The notes under the pieces were generated by a model that did no database searches, was not told the DNA's origin, and worked only from the letters and a program-made list of their open reading frames with translations. From positions 682,001 through 746,000 of the forward strand of contig RHLH01000001.1 in NCBI GenBank assembly GCA_003712165.1: a DNA stretch of 64,000 nt, in the 5' to 3' direction. This document shows positions 45,187 through 54,594 of the stretch, one piece after another. Origin of the DNA: Phycisphaera sp. (GTDB lineage: Bacteria > Planctomycetota > Phycisphaerae > Phycisphaerales > UBA1924). Within the stretch, counting starts at the first letter, position 1. The number at the start of each line of letters is the position of its first letter. The position numbers and the translations under genes are program-made.

Positions 45187-46644
45187 ATGCGCATCCTGAT
45201 GTTGGGCTGGGAATTCCCGCCCTTTATCGCTGGGGGACTCGGCACAGCCTGCAACGGGCTTGTGCGCGCCCTCGATCGGCTCGATCAGGAAGTGCTGTTC
45301 GTCCTGCCTCGCGAGGCCGACGGCAACGTGACCGACAAGGTCCGCATCGTCGGCCCGAACGTCGAGCGCAAGTCGGCGCCAACACCAAGCTCCCCCGCAG
45401 CAGAGAGCCAACCCGAAGCGCAAGCAGAGCAGACTCCCGGAAGTGCGCCTGCCCCGGAACAGCAAGCCGGCACCGACGGCTTCAAGAACGCGACTTTCTT
45501 CTCCGTGCCCGCGGGCCGGAGCAGCCCTTACAAGGCTTTCGCACCAGAAGAGCCGGGTTCGCTCGAAGCGATCGGTTCAGAGCAGACACCGGGCAGCGGT
45601 GGGGCGGCGCCGAGCGCTATACCGGCTGGTGTGACACCCAGGCAGTACAAGGCGCTCGCGGCGGCGGGCGTCGCGCCCTCGCCCGAGTCTTACGACGGGC
45701 GATCGGGCGACCACTACGGCGGAGACATGATCGGTGATTCCGCCCGCTACGCGAGGTTTGTGACCACGATCGCCGAGTGTGAGGATTTCGATGTCATCCA
45801 CGCGCACGATTGGATGACGTACGCCGCGGGCGTGGCGGCTTCTGCGATCAGCGGCAAGCCCCTCGTCGCGCACGTCCACTCGACCGAGTTTGACCGCTCG
45901 GGCGAGTCCGTCAATCAGCAGATCTACAACCTCGAACGCCTCGGTATGCACGCGGCGGACCGGATCATCGCGGTCAGCAAGCTCACGCAGTCGATTTGCG
46001 TCCGCCGGTACGGCGTGGACCCATCGAAGATCGAGGTCGTGTACAACGGCATCGACGATGACCGCATGCAGCCGAGCCAGGCGCAGAACATCGCGAGCAC
46101 CGACAAAATCGTGCTCTTCCTCGGGCGCATCACGATGCAGAAGGGTCCCGAGTACTTCGTGCGAGCAGCCAAGCGCGTGCTCGAGAAGTACGACGACGTG
46201 AAGTTTGTTGTCGCGGGCGCGGGCGATATGGCTGTCCGCATGATCGAGGAAGCCGCGCACCTTGGGATCGGTCACAAGGTGCTCTTTACCGGGTTCCTCC
46301 GGGGCAAGGACGTCGACCGGATCTTCCAGATGGCCGACTGCTACGTCATGCCCAGTGTTTCTGAGCCCTTCGGGATTGCGCCGCTCGAGGCGATGAAGAA
46401 CGACGTGCCCGTGATCATCAGCAAGCAGTCGGGTGTAAGCGAGGTGCTCACGCACGCGCTGAAGGTTGATTTCTGGGATGTCGATGAGATGGCCAACAAG
46501 ATCGTCGCTGTGCTCAGGTATCCGCCTCTGAGCCAGACGCTCCGCCAGCACGGCCCGATGGAGCTCCGCGGGCTCACCTGGGACGGCGCGGCAAAGCGGA
46601 CGGCCGATGTGTATCAGGCCGTCCGCGAGATGGAACTCGTCTAG
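45187..46644 (+). CDS. GT-B glycosyltransferase (family 4/5, glycogen-synthase-like)
   Basis: 485 residues from ATG 45187. The opening MRILMLGWEFPPFIAGGLG is the synthase/GT4 donor-sugar loop. The N-terminal domain contains a long Pro/Ala/Glu-rich insert (about 65-165). The C-terminal Rossmann half has IEVVYNGIDDDRM, LFLGRITMQKGPEYFVRAA and the EX7E-like SEPFGIAPLEAMKNDVPVI. Such retaining enzymes transfer glucosyl or related groups from a nucleotide sugar; the acceptor may be glycogen or a surface polymer. The exact donor is not decided by these motifs. Cytoplasmic; no other glycogen gene adjacent. Confidence 0.9.
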   Translation: MRILMLGWEFPPFIAGGLGTACNGLVRALDRLDQEVLFVLPREADGNVTDKVRIVGPNVERKSAPTPSSPAAESQPEAQAEQTPGSAPAPEQQAGTDGFKNATFFSVPAGRSSPYKAFAPEEPGSLEAIGSEQTPGSGGAAPSAIPAGVTPRQYKALAAAGVAPSPESYDGRSGDHYGGDMIGDSARYARFVTTIAECEDFDVIHAHDWMTYAAGVAASAISGKPLVAHVHSTEFDRSGESVNQQIYNLERLGMHAADRIIAVSKLTQSICVRRYGVDPSKIEVVYNGIDDDRMQPSQAQNIASTDKIVLFLGRITMQKGPEYFVRAAKRVLEKYDDVKFVVAGAGDMAVRMIEEAAHLGIGHKVLFTGFLRGKDVDRIFQMADCYVMPSVSEPFGIAPLEAMKNDVPVIISKQSGVSEVLTHALKVDFWDVDEMANKIVAVLRYPPLSQTLRQHGPMELRGLTWDGAAKRTADVYQAVREMELV

Positions 46645-46680
46645 TTGTTGTACGACCCGCCCTGTCCGGGCGAAAAGTGA

Positions 46681-46911
46681 TCAGGCGCCGCCGATTTCCT
46701 CTTCGGGGATTTCCTGCTTCTCTGCCTCATTCTCGAGTTCTTGCTGTTTTTCTTCTGAGAGGTCCTCGACCGCGCTCTTGGGGGGTTCGTCTCCGCCGCC
46801 TCCAAGGAAGTTCGCGTACGCGAAGTAGCCAGCGACGCCGAGCAGAACAACGGCGATGATGATCTTGATCGTGTTGCCTGAGCCCCCTCCCGAGCCTTCT
46901 CCGTCAGCCAT
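46681..46911 (-). CDS. Small acidic single-pass membrane protein
   Basis: 76 residues from ATG 46911, preceded by GGAGA; an upstream in-frame start adds ten residues. One hydrophobic segment (IKIIIAVVLLGVAGYFAYA, about 15-33) between a Gly/Ser-rich start and an acidic Glu-rich tail with the pattern SEEKQQELENEAEKQEIP. No family was recognised. It lies downstream of the 47 kb ABC permease gene by 141 bp in transcription order, possibly in its transcript, and converges with the glycosyltransferase. Confidence 0.62.
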   Translation of the reverse strand: MADGEGSGGGSGNTIKIIIAVVLLGVAGYFAYANFLGGGGDEPPKSAVEDLSEEKQQELENEAEKQEIPEEEIGGA

Positions 46912-47052
46912 GACAGTCTCCTTCGTCAGTCTCCGCGCCATAGAAATGGGCGCTCACCAATCAATCGGGCAGAAGAGCCCAGATCGTGCATTCTACGGTA
47001 TTTGGGACCGGCTTGTGCGGGATTGCGTGGTACACGCCTGATCTGGCAGCTG

Positions 47053-48408
47053 TTAGCCGACGTCACGCCTCTGGAACAGGATCACAGCCAGACACAGGAA
47101 GGCACCGATCTGCAGCACGCTGTAGACCGCGAGCCTGATGATGTGCGATGCGGGGATGATCCTGTTCTGTGTCACCGCGTCCAGGAGCCAGAAATAGCTC
47201 ATGTTGGGCACGACCGACCACGCCGAGATCGCTATCGGGTTTACACTCGTCGGCTCTGTAAAGAGGTAGTCGCCTTCCTGCGGCGGCCTGCTGACAGGTA
47301 GCGAGCGGGATCCGATGTTCTGGATCGTCAGCGCCTTGCGTTCTGCCGACTTGACGATGAGCGCAGGCTTCGTGCTCGCGTCGAACAAGAGCGACTCGTC
47401 TGTCACGTCGCCCTCGAACGGCGCGTAGTCGGGGACAGCCATTCCAAGCCCCTGCGGGCTCGGCGCGTAGTAGATGGGCATCCCAGGCTTGAGCGCTTCC
47501 TTTGGGAAGTTCTCAAGCGTGATCTCGTACCTTGCGCCACGGGTGAGGAAGTCGGTGAACTCGATTCGTTCTGGTTCAGCGGTCTCGACGATCGCCGTGA
47601 ACTCGTTCACGAACGCGCGCTTGCCGAGCAGGTGGTTCGAGAGCAGCCCGAGCACGAAGACGCCCACACAGATCACGAGCGTCATGACCTGGCTAAGCCT
47701 GGTCGATGCCGCGACTGCGACAGCCGTCATCACCATGATGGCAAAGAAGAGCGCAAGGCTCGCGAGCATGACCTGCGGCTTGAAGTCGGTTCCGATGGGT
47801 TGCAGGTCCCAGTGCTTGTCGATCATGAGCGTCACGACGTATCCGACCGGGACGAGCACCGACATGAGGATGACCGAGATCTGCGGGAACGACCAGCCGT
47901 AGAAGAAGTTGGTCCAACCCGCGACAAACATCGAGAACAGCACCGCAGTGACGCTGAACACGACGACGGGCATGTCGACTGTGTCTGAGGCGTTCGTCAT
48001 GACCTCGTGACGCACTCCGAAGAGCAGGAAGCAGATCATGATGATGGTCGCCAGCAGGATCGCTCCTGTAACGCCCAGATACTTCCCGAACACAACGGTG
48101 GGCCTTGCGATGGGCTTGGAGACGATCGTGAGAATCGTTTTGTCCTCGATTTCCCGGCTAATGACAGCCGTGGCCTGGAACGCGGCGAGGATCATCCCGG
48201 TGACGAAGACGGTCGCCAGCCCCACATCAAGGAGCATCTTGTCGTCGCCGTGCACCTCGGCCGAGGTTGTGTAACCCATCGAAAATCCGCTCGCAGCGGT
48301 GTTGAGGGCCTGAAAGAGCCCTGACACCACGATCAGCACGAAAAACAGCGGCTGCCTGAGGCTCTCTGTGAGCGTGTTTCGAGCGATGATGAGGGTCTGG
48401 AAGAGCAT
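47053..48408 (-). CDS. ABC-2 type transporter permease
   Basis: 451 residues with about seven membrane helices. It begins IIARNTLTESLRQPLFFVLIVVSG, contains the family region VFVTGMILAAFQATAVISREIEDKTILTIVSKPIARPTVVFGKYLG shown by its core SREIEDKTILTIVSKPI, and ends FLCLAVILFQRRDVG. A periplasmic domain of about 130 residues (from about 285) is inserted before the last helices. The same REIEDKTI-type patch occurs in the 54.6 kb permease, so the two are related. No ATPase is next to it; it may share the ATPase encoded at 53299-54594. It diverges from the SPFH operon. Confidence 0.88.
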   Translation of the reverse strand: MLFQTLIIARNTLTESLRQPLFFVLIVVSGLFQALNTAASGFSMGYTTSAEVHGDDKMLLDVGLATVFVTGMILAAFQATAVISREIEDKTILTIVSKPIARPTVVFGKYLGVTGAILLATIIMICFLLFGVRHEVMTNASDTVDMPVVVFSVTAVLFSMFVAGWTNFFYGWSFPQISVILMSVLVPVGYVVTLMIDKHWDLQPIGTDFKPQVMLASLALFFAIMVMTAVAVAASTRLSQVMTLVICVGVFVLGLLSNHLLGKRAFVNEFTAIVETAEPERIEFTDFLTRGARYEITLENFPKEALKPGMPIYYAPSPQGLGMAVPDYAPFEGDVTDESLLFDASTKPALIVKSAERKALTIQNIGSRSLPVSRPPQEGDYLFTEPTSVNPIAISAWSVVPNMSYFWLLDAVTQNRIIPASHIIRLAVYSVLQIGAFLCLAVILFQRRDVG

Positions 48409-48739
48409 GGTCGGCGTCGTGTTCCCGTCTCAGATCGCCCCCAGGGCGGTTGACCTGGCTTGGCTTACGGCTCCGAGGCCGCAAAGTTCATCGCGCGGCT
48501 GAACATAGTGCCGTCCCGATCGTAGTTCAACGGCAGCGTATCTGCGCTCAGTCGAAACCATCGGCGGGTGGAAAGGCGAACCCGGAGCGCTGAGAATGCT
48601 GCCCGGCAGCACCGGAAGGAATCGATGCGGCGGAGTCGCATCTCCCGCGGACGCGGGGATCGGATGGAGCCAAGGCCCTCGCCAAAGGCTCGGCAGGCCG
48701 GACATTCACGACTCTGTAGTCCTCTGACAGGAAGCAACC
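48409..48739. promoter_or_regulatory. Divergent promoter region between ABC permease and SPFH operon
   Basis: 331 bp with no gene I can support. It must carry the promoters of both flanking transcripts. A short GC-rich inverted repeat occurs at about 48651-48664. No clear -35/-10 set could be read on either strand. Confidence 0.5.
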
Positions 48740-50869
48740 ATGCGGGCGGATCACCTGTCCTACAAGCGGGCAACCAACGTTTCGATGCTGGGCGTGGCCA
48801 TCCAGGTCGTGCTGGGTATCGCTCTGCTTCTCTACGGCCTCATCAAAGACGACAGCGCAGGGGTCACCGCCTCGTTCCTCATCCTGCTCGGCACTGCGGT
48901 CTGGATCGCGCTTGCGATCATCTTCGATCAGCACCGACGCGAGAGGCTCGAAGCCGTCGAGCACGAGAACTTTGCGGATCAGGACCTCTCGAGTTCGAGT
49001 GTCTTCGATGAGGCGCAGGCTGATCTCCGGGTCGCTGCCAAGCGACTCGACTGGCTCTACAAGTTCATGCTCCCGGCGGTCAGCATCGCCATGGGCATCG
49101 CGCTGATCTCCGTCGGCTGGCTGCGCCTCGGCGATGGGCCAGAAACATTTGAGGATCAGCTCAACGAAGGGCTCATACAAGAGACAGGGCAGGGGCATCA
49201 CGGCTGGGCGATCGCGTTCGGCATCGGTATCGGTGTCATCGGCTTTGTCTTCGCGCGTTTCACTTCGGGCATGGCGCGGGCCAAAGTCTGGGAGAACCTA
49301 CGCGGCGGATCTGTTTACTCCGTGGGCTCTGCGATCTTTGGGCTCGCGCTTGCTATCGCGCACTTTGCCGATCTCGCCGGGCTCGGTCAGATTCTCTCCA
49401 GCCTGAACACGGTTCTCTGTGTCACCATGATCGTGCTGGGCGCGGAGATTTTCCTGAACTTCGTGCTTGACATCTACCGCCCGCGTCCGGCTGGCGAGTA
49501 CCCGAGGCCCGCGTTCGATTCGCGTCTGTTGGGCTTCGTCGCGGCGCCGGATCGGATCGCAGAGTCGATCAACGACGCGATCAACTATCAATTCGGCTAC
49601 GAGGTCACCTCGAGCTGGTTCTACAGGCTGCTCTCACGCTCGTTCCTCTGGCTCTTCCTGCTGGGCGGGGTTGCCATCTGGCTCATGTCGTCATTTGCGG
49701 TGATCGAGCCTCACCAGCGAGGACTGCTGCTCAACCGTGGTGAGGTCGTCAGAGAGCTCGGCCCGGGTCTGCACATCAAGGCTCCTTGGCCGCTCGGCCA
49801 GGTTGTGGTGCCCGAGTTCGTTCGAACAGAGCTCGAGGGCGAAGGCCCGACCGCGGTTGAGCGTGAGATCATCGAAGAGACCGCGACCGGTGTTCGCATT
49901 CTGCAACTCGGCGCCGACGCGCCGGAGGACGAGGACGCGGTCAGGCTCTGGACGACCGAGGGTCTCAGCGAGACGCTCATGGTTGTGCAGCCCTCGCCCG
50001 AGGCGACTGGGGTTACGAGCCGATTCGGTCGCGGGCTGTCGCTCGCGAGCGTTCGCGTGCCTGTCTATTACAGCATCACGCCGGGTGGTGTTGAGGCGTA
50101 CCTCAGGCTCGGCACCGATGCAGAGACGCGCGACTCGGTGCTCCGCATGGTCGCGCAGCGCGAGCTGATGCAGGAGCTGGCGAGCCGGAGCATCGACGAT
50201 GTGATCGGCTCGGGTCGCAACGAGATCCGTCGATCGCTTAAGGACAGACTCACGAACGCTTTCGCGGGCCTCAACCCCGACGAGAACGGCAACCCGCTCG
50301 GCTCAGGCGTCGAGATTCTCTTCGTCGGCTTCGAGGACGCGAGCCCGCCTTTCGATACGGCCAAGGCTTTCGAGCTTGTCTTCGAGGCTGCTCAGAAATC
50401 TGAGACAACCGTGATCAACGCCGAGCAGTCGGCTGCCGAGACGCTGGCCAAGACTGTTGGCTCGGTCGAGGACGCGGGCGAGATCGCCGCGCAGCTTGCC
50501 GAGTACGACCGGCTCCGCGCATCGGGCAACAGCGACGAGCTGCTTGAGCAGGAGATCCAGATTCGCGAGATGATCGAGGCCGCGGGCGGCGAAGCCGGCG
50601 ACGCGATCATGGCCGCCCGCGCCGAGCGATGGGAGGCCCACATGAAGGCCCGCTCGCTCTCCGAGGAGTACGGCGGGAAGCTCGCGGCGTTCCAGGCCGC
50701 CCCTGAGGTGTACGAGACGCGCATGCGGTTCGACGCGATCAACGACGCGATCCGCGACTTGCGTCTCTACATCCTTGACGAGGACTCAAAGAAGCACATC
50801 AGGCTCGATCTGATCGACCAGTACCTCGGTTCGAGCATGTTTGATCCGCAGAATGAAGGTGACATGTAA
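48740..50869 (+). CDS. HflK-like SPFH protein with large N-terminal multi-pass domain
   Basis: 709 residues from ATG 48740 (AGGAAG upstream). Unlike normal HflK (one N-terminal helix), residues 1-290 hold about six membrane helices. Another helix (about 300-320, LFLLGGVAIWLMSSF) then leads into an SPFH domain with the typical start IEPHQRGLLLNRGEVVRELGPGLHIKAPWPLG. The C-terminal part is an Ala/Glu-rich coiled coil (AEQSAAETLAKTVG onward). SPFH proteins build large cage-like membrane microdomains; HflK/C of E. coli regulate FtsH. Operon with hflC-like (2 bp gap), a second SPFH gene, and an ABC exporter. Confidence 0.88.
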   Translation: MRADHLSYKRATNVSMLGVAIQVVLGIALLLYGLIKDDSAGVTASFLILLGTAVWIALAIIFDQHRRERLEAVEHENFADQDLSSSSVFDEAQADLRVAAKRLDWLYKFMLPAVSIAMGIALISVGWLRLGDGPETFEDQLNEGLIQETGQGHHGWAIAFGIGIGVIGFVFARFTSGMARAKVWENLRGGSVYSVGSAIFGLALAIAHFADLAGLGQILSSLNTVLCVTMIVLGAEIFLNFVLDIYRPRPAGEYPRPAFDSRLLGFVAAPDRIAESINDAINYQFGYEVTSSWFYRLLSRSFLWLFLLGGVAIWLMSSFAVIEPHQRGLLLNRGEVVRELGPGLHIKAPWPLGQVVVPEFVRTELEGEGPTAVEREIIEETATGVRILQLGADAPEDEDAVRLWTTEGLSETLMVVQPSPEATGVTSRFGRGLSLASVRVPVYYSITPGGVEAYLRLGTDAETRDSVLRMVAQRELMQELASRSIDDVIGSGRNEIRRSLKDRLTNAFAGLNPDENGNPLGSGVEILFVGFEDASPPFDTAKAFELVFEAAQKSETTVINAEQSAAETLAKTVGSVEDAGEIAAQLAEYDRLRASGNSDELLEQEIQIREMIEAAGGEAGDAIMAARAERWEAHMKARSLSEEYGGKLAAFQAAPEVYETRMRFDAINDAIRDLRLYILDEDSKKHIRLDLIDQYLGSSMFDPQNEGDM

Positions 50870-50871
50870 GC

Positions 50872-51846
50872 ATGATGCAGACACTCAAGAAACCCGTGTT
50901 CTTTGTGCTGACCTTCCTGGTCGTGATCTCGCTGGCGGCGTTCAGCTTCACGTACACCGTGAAGTACAACGAGCGCGCCGTTGTGACGAGCTTCGGCTCC
51001 GCCGACGAGTCCGATCTGAAGACCGAGGCGGGCCTGAAGTTCAAGTGGCCCTACCCGTTCCAGTCGGTCACGAGCTACGACACGCGGAATCAGATCGTGA
51101 CCGCGGTCGGCACGCAGCAGCAGACCGCTGACGACCGTCAGCTTGTGGTCGAGTCGTATGCGATCTGGCGCGTGAGCGACCCGCTCGCGTTCTACACCAA
51201 GTTCTCCAACGCCGGACCGAACGAGGAAGACCACTACGCACAGGCCTCCCGCACGGTGCGTTCGAGCCTCAACTCCGCGATCTCTGAGACGAGCCGCTTC
51301 CGAATGGATCAGCTCTTCTCGGCCCAGCCCGGCTCGTCACGGCTTGGAGAACTCGAGGACGCGATCCTCGCCGTCGTCCGCGACGACGCGAGCGAGGGCG
51401 AATCGAGCGCTGCCTTCGGCATCGAGATCGTCGACGTGGGCATCAACCGCATCCGCCTCTCGGAGCAGAACTCTCAGGATGTCATCGAGCGGATGAAGGC
51501 CGACAGGCAGAAGCTTGCCAACGAGACAATCAGCGCGGGCGAGGCTTCCGCGCAGTCCATCCGTTCCCGTGCGGACAAGGACGCCCAGCGGATCCGCGAC
51601 TTCGCGAACCTGCAGGCCGCGGAGCTCAGGGCCGCGGGTGATCTTGAGGCGGGGCAGTACATCGCCGCGATGCAGGAGAGCCCAGAACTGGCGACGCTGC
51701 TTGAGGAACTCCAGTTCATCCGCGACGCGTACTCGAAGCAGATCACGCTTGTGCTCTCGGGCGCACCGGGATTCCGGATGCTCCAGCCCTCTGTGATTGA
51801 GAAGTTCATTGAGGCCGGCGAGTCAGGCCAGGAGAGCGGCGAGTGA
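50872..51846 (+). CDS. HflC-like SPFH protein
   Basis: 324 residues. One N-terminal helix (VFFVLTFLVVISLAAFSF, about 9-26), then the SPFH domain beginning TVKYNERAVVTSFGSADESDLKTEAGLKFKWPYPFQSV, shown here by its key ERAVVTSFG and AGLKFKWPYPF. A helical C-terminus follows (RSRADKDAQRIRDFANLQAAEL) and ends hydrophobic-rich in LSGAPGFRMLQ. In E. coli HflC forms the alternating HflK-HflC cage around FtsH. Start 50872 is two bases after the previous stop; the end overlaps the next start by four bases (GTGA). Confidence 0.92.
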   Translation: MMQTLKKPVFFVLTFLVVISLAAFSFTYTVKYNERAVVTSFGSADESDLKTEAGLKFKWPYPFQSVTSYDTRNQIVTAVGTQQQTADDRQLVVESYAIWRVSDPLAFYTKFSNAGPNEEDHYAQASRTVRSSLNSAISETSRFRMDQLFSAQPGSSRLGELEDAILAVVRDDASEGESSAAFGIEIVDVGINRIRLSEQNSQDVIERMKADRQKLANETISAGEASAQSIRSRADKDAQRIRDFANLQAAELRAAGDLEAGQYIAAMQESPELATLLEELQFIRDAYSKQITLVLSGAPGFRMLQPSVIEKFIEAGESGQESGE

Positions 51847-53285
51847 GCGACGAGCGCCCCGATCAGAACACGCCGGAGCAGCCGCCCGTTGACGAGTCGC
51901 GCGGCGCGGCCTCGGTCACGCTGAGGTCCTCCGATGACACGGGCGACACGGGTCTCCTACTGGACCGCGCGAACAGGTCAGCGCTCGATGCGCTCCGCAT
52001 CGCCTACCTGATCATGACTTGGATCATGATCGGGCTTGTCGCCCTCTTCCTTCTCAGCGGCTTCCAGTCCGTGAACGAAGGTGAGCGGGCGGTGAGGCTC
52101 CGCTTCGGGCAGATTCAAGACTCGAACCTCGGGTCCGGTTTCCAGTTCGCGTTCCCGCCGCCCATCGGAGAGCTGATCAAGATCGAGATCGGTCAGCAGA
52201 CCCTGCGGGTCGATAAGGCGTTCTACCCGAGACTCGACGACCGCCAGCGGGCGCAAACGATCGAGCAACTTGCCCAGCGCGGCGGGTTCCGCAGCTACAA
52301 CCCGTCAGAAGACGGCTCGCTCATCACCGCTGACCAGAACCTGGCGCACGCGAAGTGGCAGGTGATCTACGAACGCTCCGCGCCCTCCCAATGGCTGACA
52401 CACGTCGATCGGGACTTCGAACTCGAGCAAGAGATCATCCGCCTGAGTGTGGAGCGGGCAGCGGTCCGCGCGATTTCTGAGATCACGATCGATGACCTGG
52501 TCAAGCAGTCCGCCGGCAGCGAGGGCTCGGTCGCGCGCCGCGCCGAGCAGTACGCGCAGGAAGCGATCGACCGAGCGGGTGTCGGTATCCAGATTATTCG
52601 CCTCGATATGATCGATTCGGGTCCGCCGCTCAATCTGTACAACGATTTCGCGCAGGTCACTAGTGCCGCGACGCAGGCCAACGCCGAGCGGGACCGCGCC
52701 CAGCAGTACGCCAGGAGCTCGTTGAACGGCGTCGCCGGCGCCGCTTCAGACGAACTCGTCGAGCTCATCAACCGTTACGAGCGCGCGACAGATCTCGCCA
52801 ACACCGACGAGCAGGAACAGATCATGGCGGCCATCAAGTCCGTCATGATGGGCGAGGCGGTCGAGCTGCCCGCTTTCAATGACGACGAGCAGCCGATTGC
52901 TGTCGCGGAGAATCAGGTCTCAGGCGAAGTGACGCAGATGATCAGCAGCGCCCAGACGTACCGGCGACAGGTGAGTGACGAAGCGCAGGCGGACCTGACT
53001 CTCTTCCGCTCCAAGCTCGATCAGTACAACTCGAACAAGCGCGTGCTCGTGACACGAGAGTGGGCGTCGGCTGTCACCGAGTTCCTCCAGAAGGACACGG
53101 TTCAGGCGATGATCCTGCCAGAGGGCACGGGCGTGTTGGAACTCCTGCTTAACCGCGACCCGACAATTCTGCGTGAACAAGAGAAGGCACGGAACCGCCA
53201 GATGCTGAACGAAGCCAACGAACGCCGCAAGGAAGAGCTCGAGAAGCCAATGCTCAGCGACGTGAACCAGGGCAGCAGCCGCTGA
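51843..53285 (+). CDS. HflK-like SPFH protein (third SPFH gene)
   Basis: 480 residues from GTG 51843, overlapping hflC by four bases. A hydrophilic N-terminus (about 55 residues, Asp/Glu/Pro-rich) precedes the helix IAYLIMTWIMIGLVALFLLSGFQ and an SPFH domain with NEGERAVRLRFGQIQDSNLGSGFQFAFPPPIGE, shown in part, as in HflK. A long coiled coil completes it. An insert in the SPFH region (about 118-150) sets it apart from E. coli HflK. Having an HflK-HflC-HflK order in one operon is unusual. Confidence 0.92.
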   Translation: MSDERPDQNTPEQPPVDESRGAASVTLRSSDDTGDTGLLLDRANRSALDALRIAYLIMTWIMIGLVALFLLSGFQSVNEGERAVRLRFGQIQDSNLGSGFQFAFPPPIGELIKIEIGQQTLRVDKAFYPRLDDRQRAQTIEQLAQRGGFRSYNPSEDGSLITADQNLAHAKWQVIYERSAPSQWLTHVDRDFELEQEIIRLSVERAAVRAISEITIDDLVKQSAGSEGSVARRAEQYAQEAIDRAGVGIQIIRLDMIDSGPPLNLYNDFAQVTSAATQANAERDRAQQYARSSLNGVAGAASDELVELINRYERATDLANTDEQEQIMAAIKSVMMGEAVELPAFNDDEQPIAVAENQVSGEVTQMISSAQTYRRQVSDEAQADLTLFRSKLDQYNSNKRVLVTREWASAVTEFLQKDTVQAMILPEGTGVLELLLNRDPTILREQEKARNRQMLNEANERRKEELEKPMLSDVNQGSSR

Positions 53286-53298
53286 CGGAGTACGAATC

Positions 53299-54594
53299 TT
53301 GGCAACAGCCTCGACACAGACCGATCAGAAGCCAGTGGTCGCGTGCCAGCGTCTGACCAAGGTGTTCAAGGATTTCTGGATGCGTCCGCGCGTCCGCGCG
53401 GTCGAAGACCTGACGCTGGAGATCCGGCCGCACGAGATATTCGGCCTTCTGGGTCCGAACGGTTCTGGCAAGTCCACGACGATCAAGATGATTCTCGGGC
53501 TTTTGAACCCCTCCAAGGGTCGGCTCGTCGTTTTTGGCAAGGCACCCAGCGACGTCGACATCAAGAAGCGCATCGGGTATCTGCCCGAAGAGAGCTACCT
53601 CTACCCGTTCCTCAACGCGCGCGAGACGCTCGAGTATTACGGCAAGCTCTTTGAGCTCGATGTTAAAACCCGCAACAAACGGATCGATGAATTGCTCGAC
53701 ATGGTCGGGCTGACCGCCGCCCAGCACAGGCCTGTCCGCGAGTACTCCAAGGGCATGCAGCGCCGCATCGGGCTCGCGCAGGCGCTCATCAACGACCCGG
53801 ACTTTCTTATCCTCGACGAGCCCACGACCGGTCTCGATCCGATCGGCACAAGGCAGGTCAAGGACCTCATCATCGAGCTTGGCAGGCGCGGCAAGACCGT
53901 TCTGCTCTCGAGCCACCTGCTGTCGGACGTCGAGGACGTCGTTGACCGCATGGTCATCCTTTACGGCGGCAAGATCCGCGACGAGGGCACGACCGACTCG
54001 CTGCTCACGAAGCACTCGAAGACGACGATCGAGGCCGACGTGCTCGACGATGAGACGATCTCTGAGATCGATGAGCTCATCCGGCGCCGCTCGGGCGGTG
54101 AGAAGAGCCTGCTCTCGGTCACGCACCCGCGTCAGAAGCTCGAGGAGAAGTTCCTCGAGATCGTTGAGCGGGCCAAAACCGAGCGTGTCGAGACTTCCGG
54201 AGCCGCTGGCGACGGCGCGACTGCTTCGTTCCTTGCGGCCGGTGACGGCGACGCGTCGGTGGGGGGGGACGAGCTGATCGACAAGCTCGTCACCGCAGAG
54301 CCCGAGCCGACGCCCGAAGAAACCGCTGCATCGGATCTGCCCGCCGAGCCCACGCAGGAAGAGCAGACGCGCAGCGTGCTCGAAGAGCTCACCGCGGAAG
54401 ACGAACCGGTTGCAACCGAGCAGACTCCCGCTCAGGAATCTGTTGCTGAAACTCAGGGGCAGGCTCCTGCTCAGGACGACGCGCCCAAGCCGAGCAAGCC
54501 AGAGGCGCCTGCGGACGACGGCGGGGTTGATCTGGGCGTCATCGGTTCGCTGCTCGATGACGACAACGACGAAGAACCGGAGCGTCAGGCGTGA
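53299..54594 (+). CDS. ABC transporter ATPase with long acidic C-terminal tail
   Basis: 431 residues from TTG 53299 (GGAG upstream). The nucleotide-binding domain (about 13-240) has Walker A GPNGSGKST (52-60), signature YSKGMQRRIGLAQAL, Walker B FLILDEPTTGLDP and the switch His in LLSSHLLSDVEDVVD. It is of the ABC-2 exporter class (CcmA/NatA-like). The last 145 residues are a Glu/Pro/Ala/Thr-rich, probably disordered tail. It is followed by its permease with a 4-bp GTGA overlap, and lies 13 bp after the third SPFH gene, so it is in the same operon. Confidence 0.95.
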   Translation: MATASTQTDQKPVVACQRLTKVFKDFWMRPRVRAVEDLTLEIRPHEIFGLLGPNGSGKSTTIKMILGLLNPSKGRLVVFGKAPSDVDIKKRIGYLPEESYLYPFLNARETLEYYGKLFELDVKTRNKRIDELLDMVGLTAAQHRPVREYSKGMQRRIGLAQALINDPDFLILDEPTTGLDPIGTRQVKDLIIELGRRGKTVLLSSHLLSDVEDVVDRMVILYGGKIRDEGTTDSLLTKHSKTTIEADVLDDETISEIDELIRRRSGGEKSLLSVTHPRQKLEEKFLEIVERAKTERVETSGAAGDGATASFLAAGDGDASVGGDELIDKLVTAEPEPTPEETAASDLPAEPTQEEQTRSVLEELTAEDEPVATEQTPAQESVAETQGQAPAQDDAPKPSKPEAPADDGGVDLGVIGSLLDDDNDEEPERQA

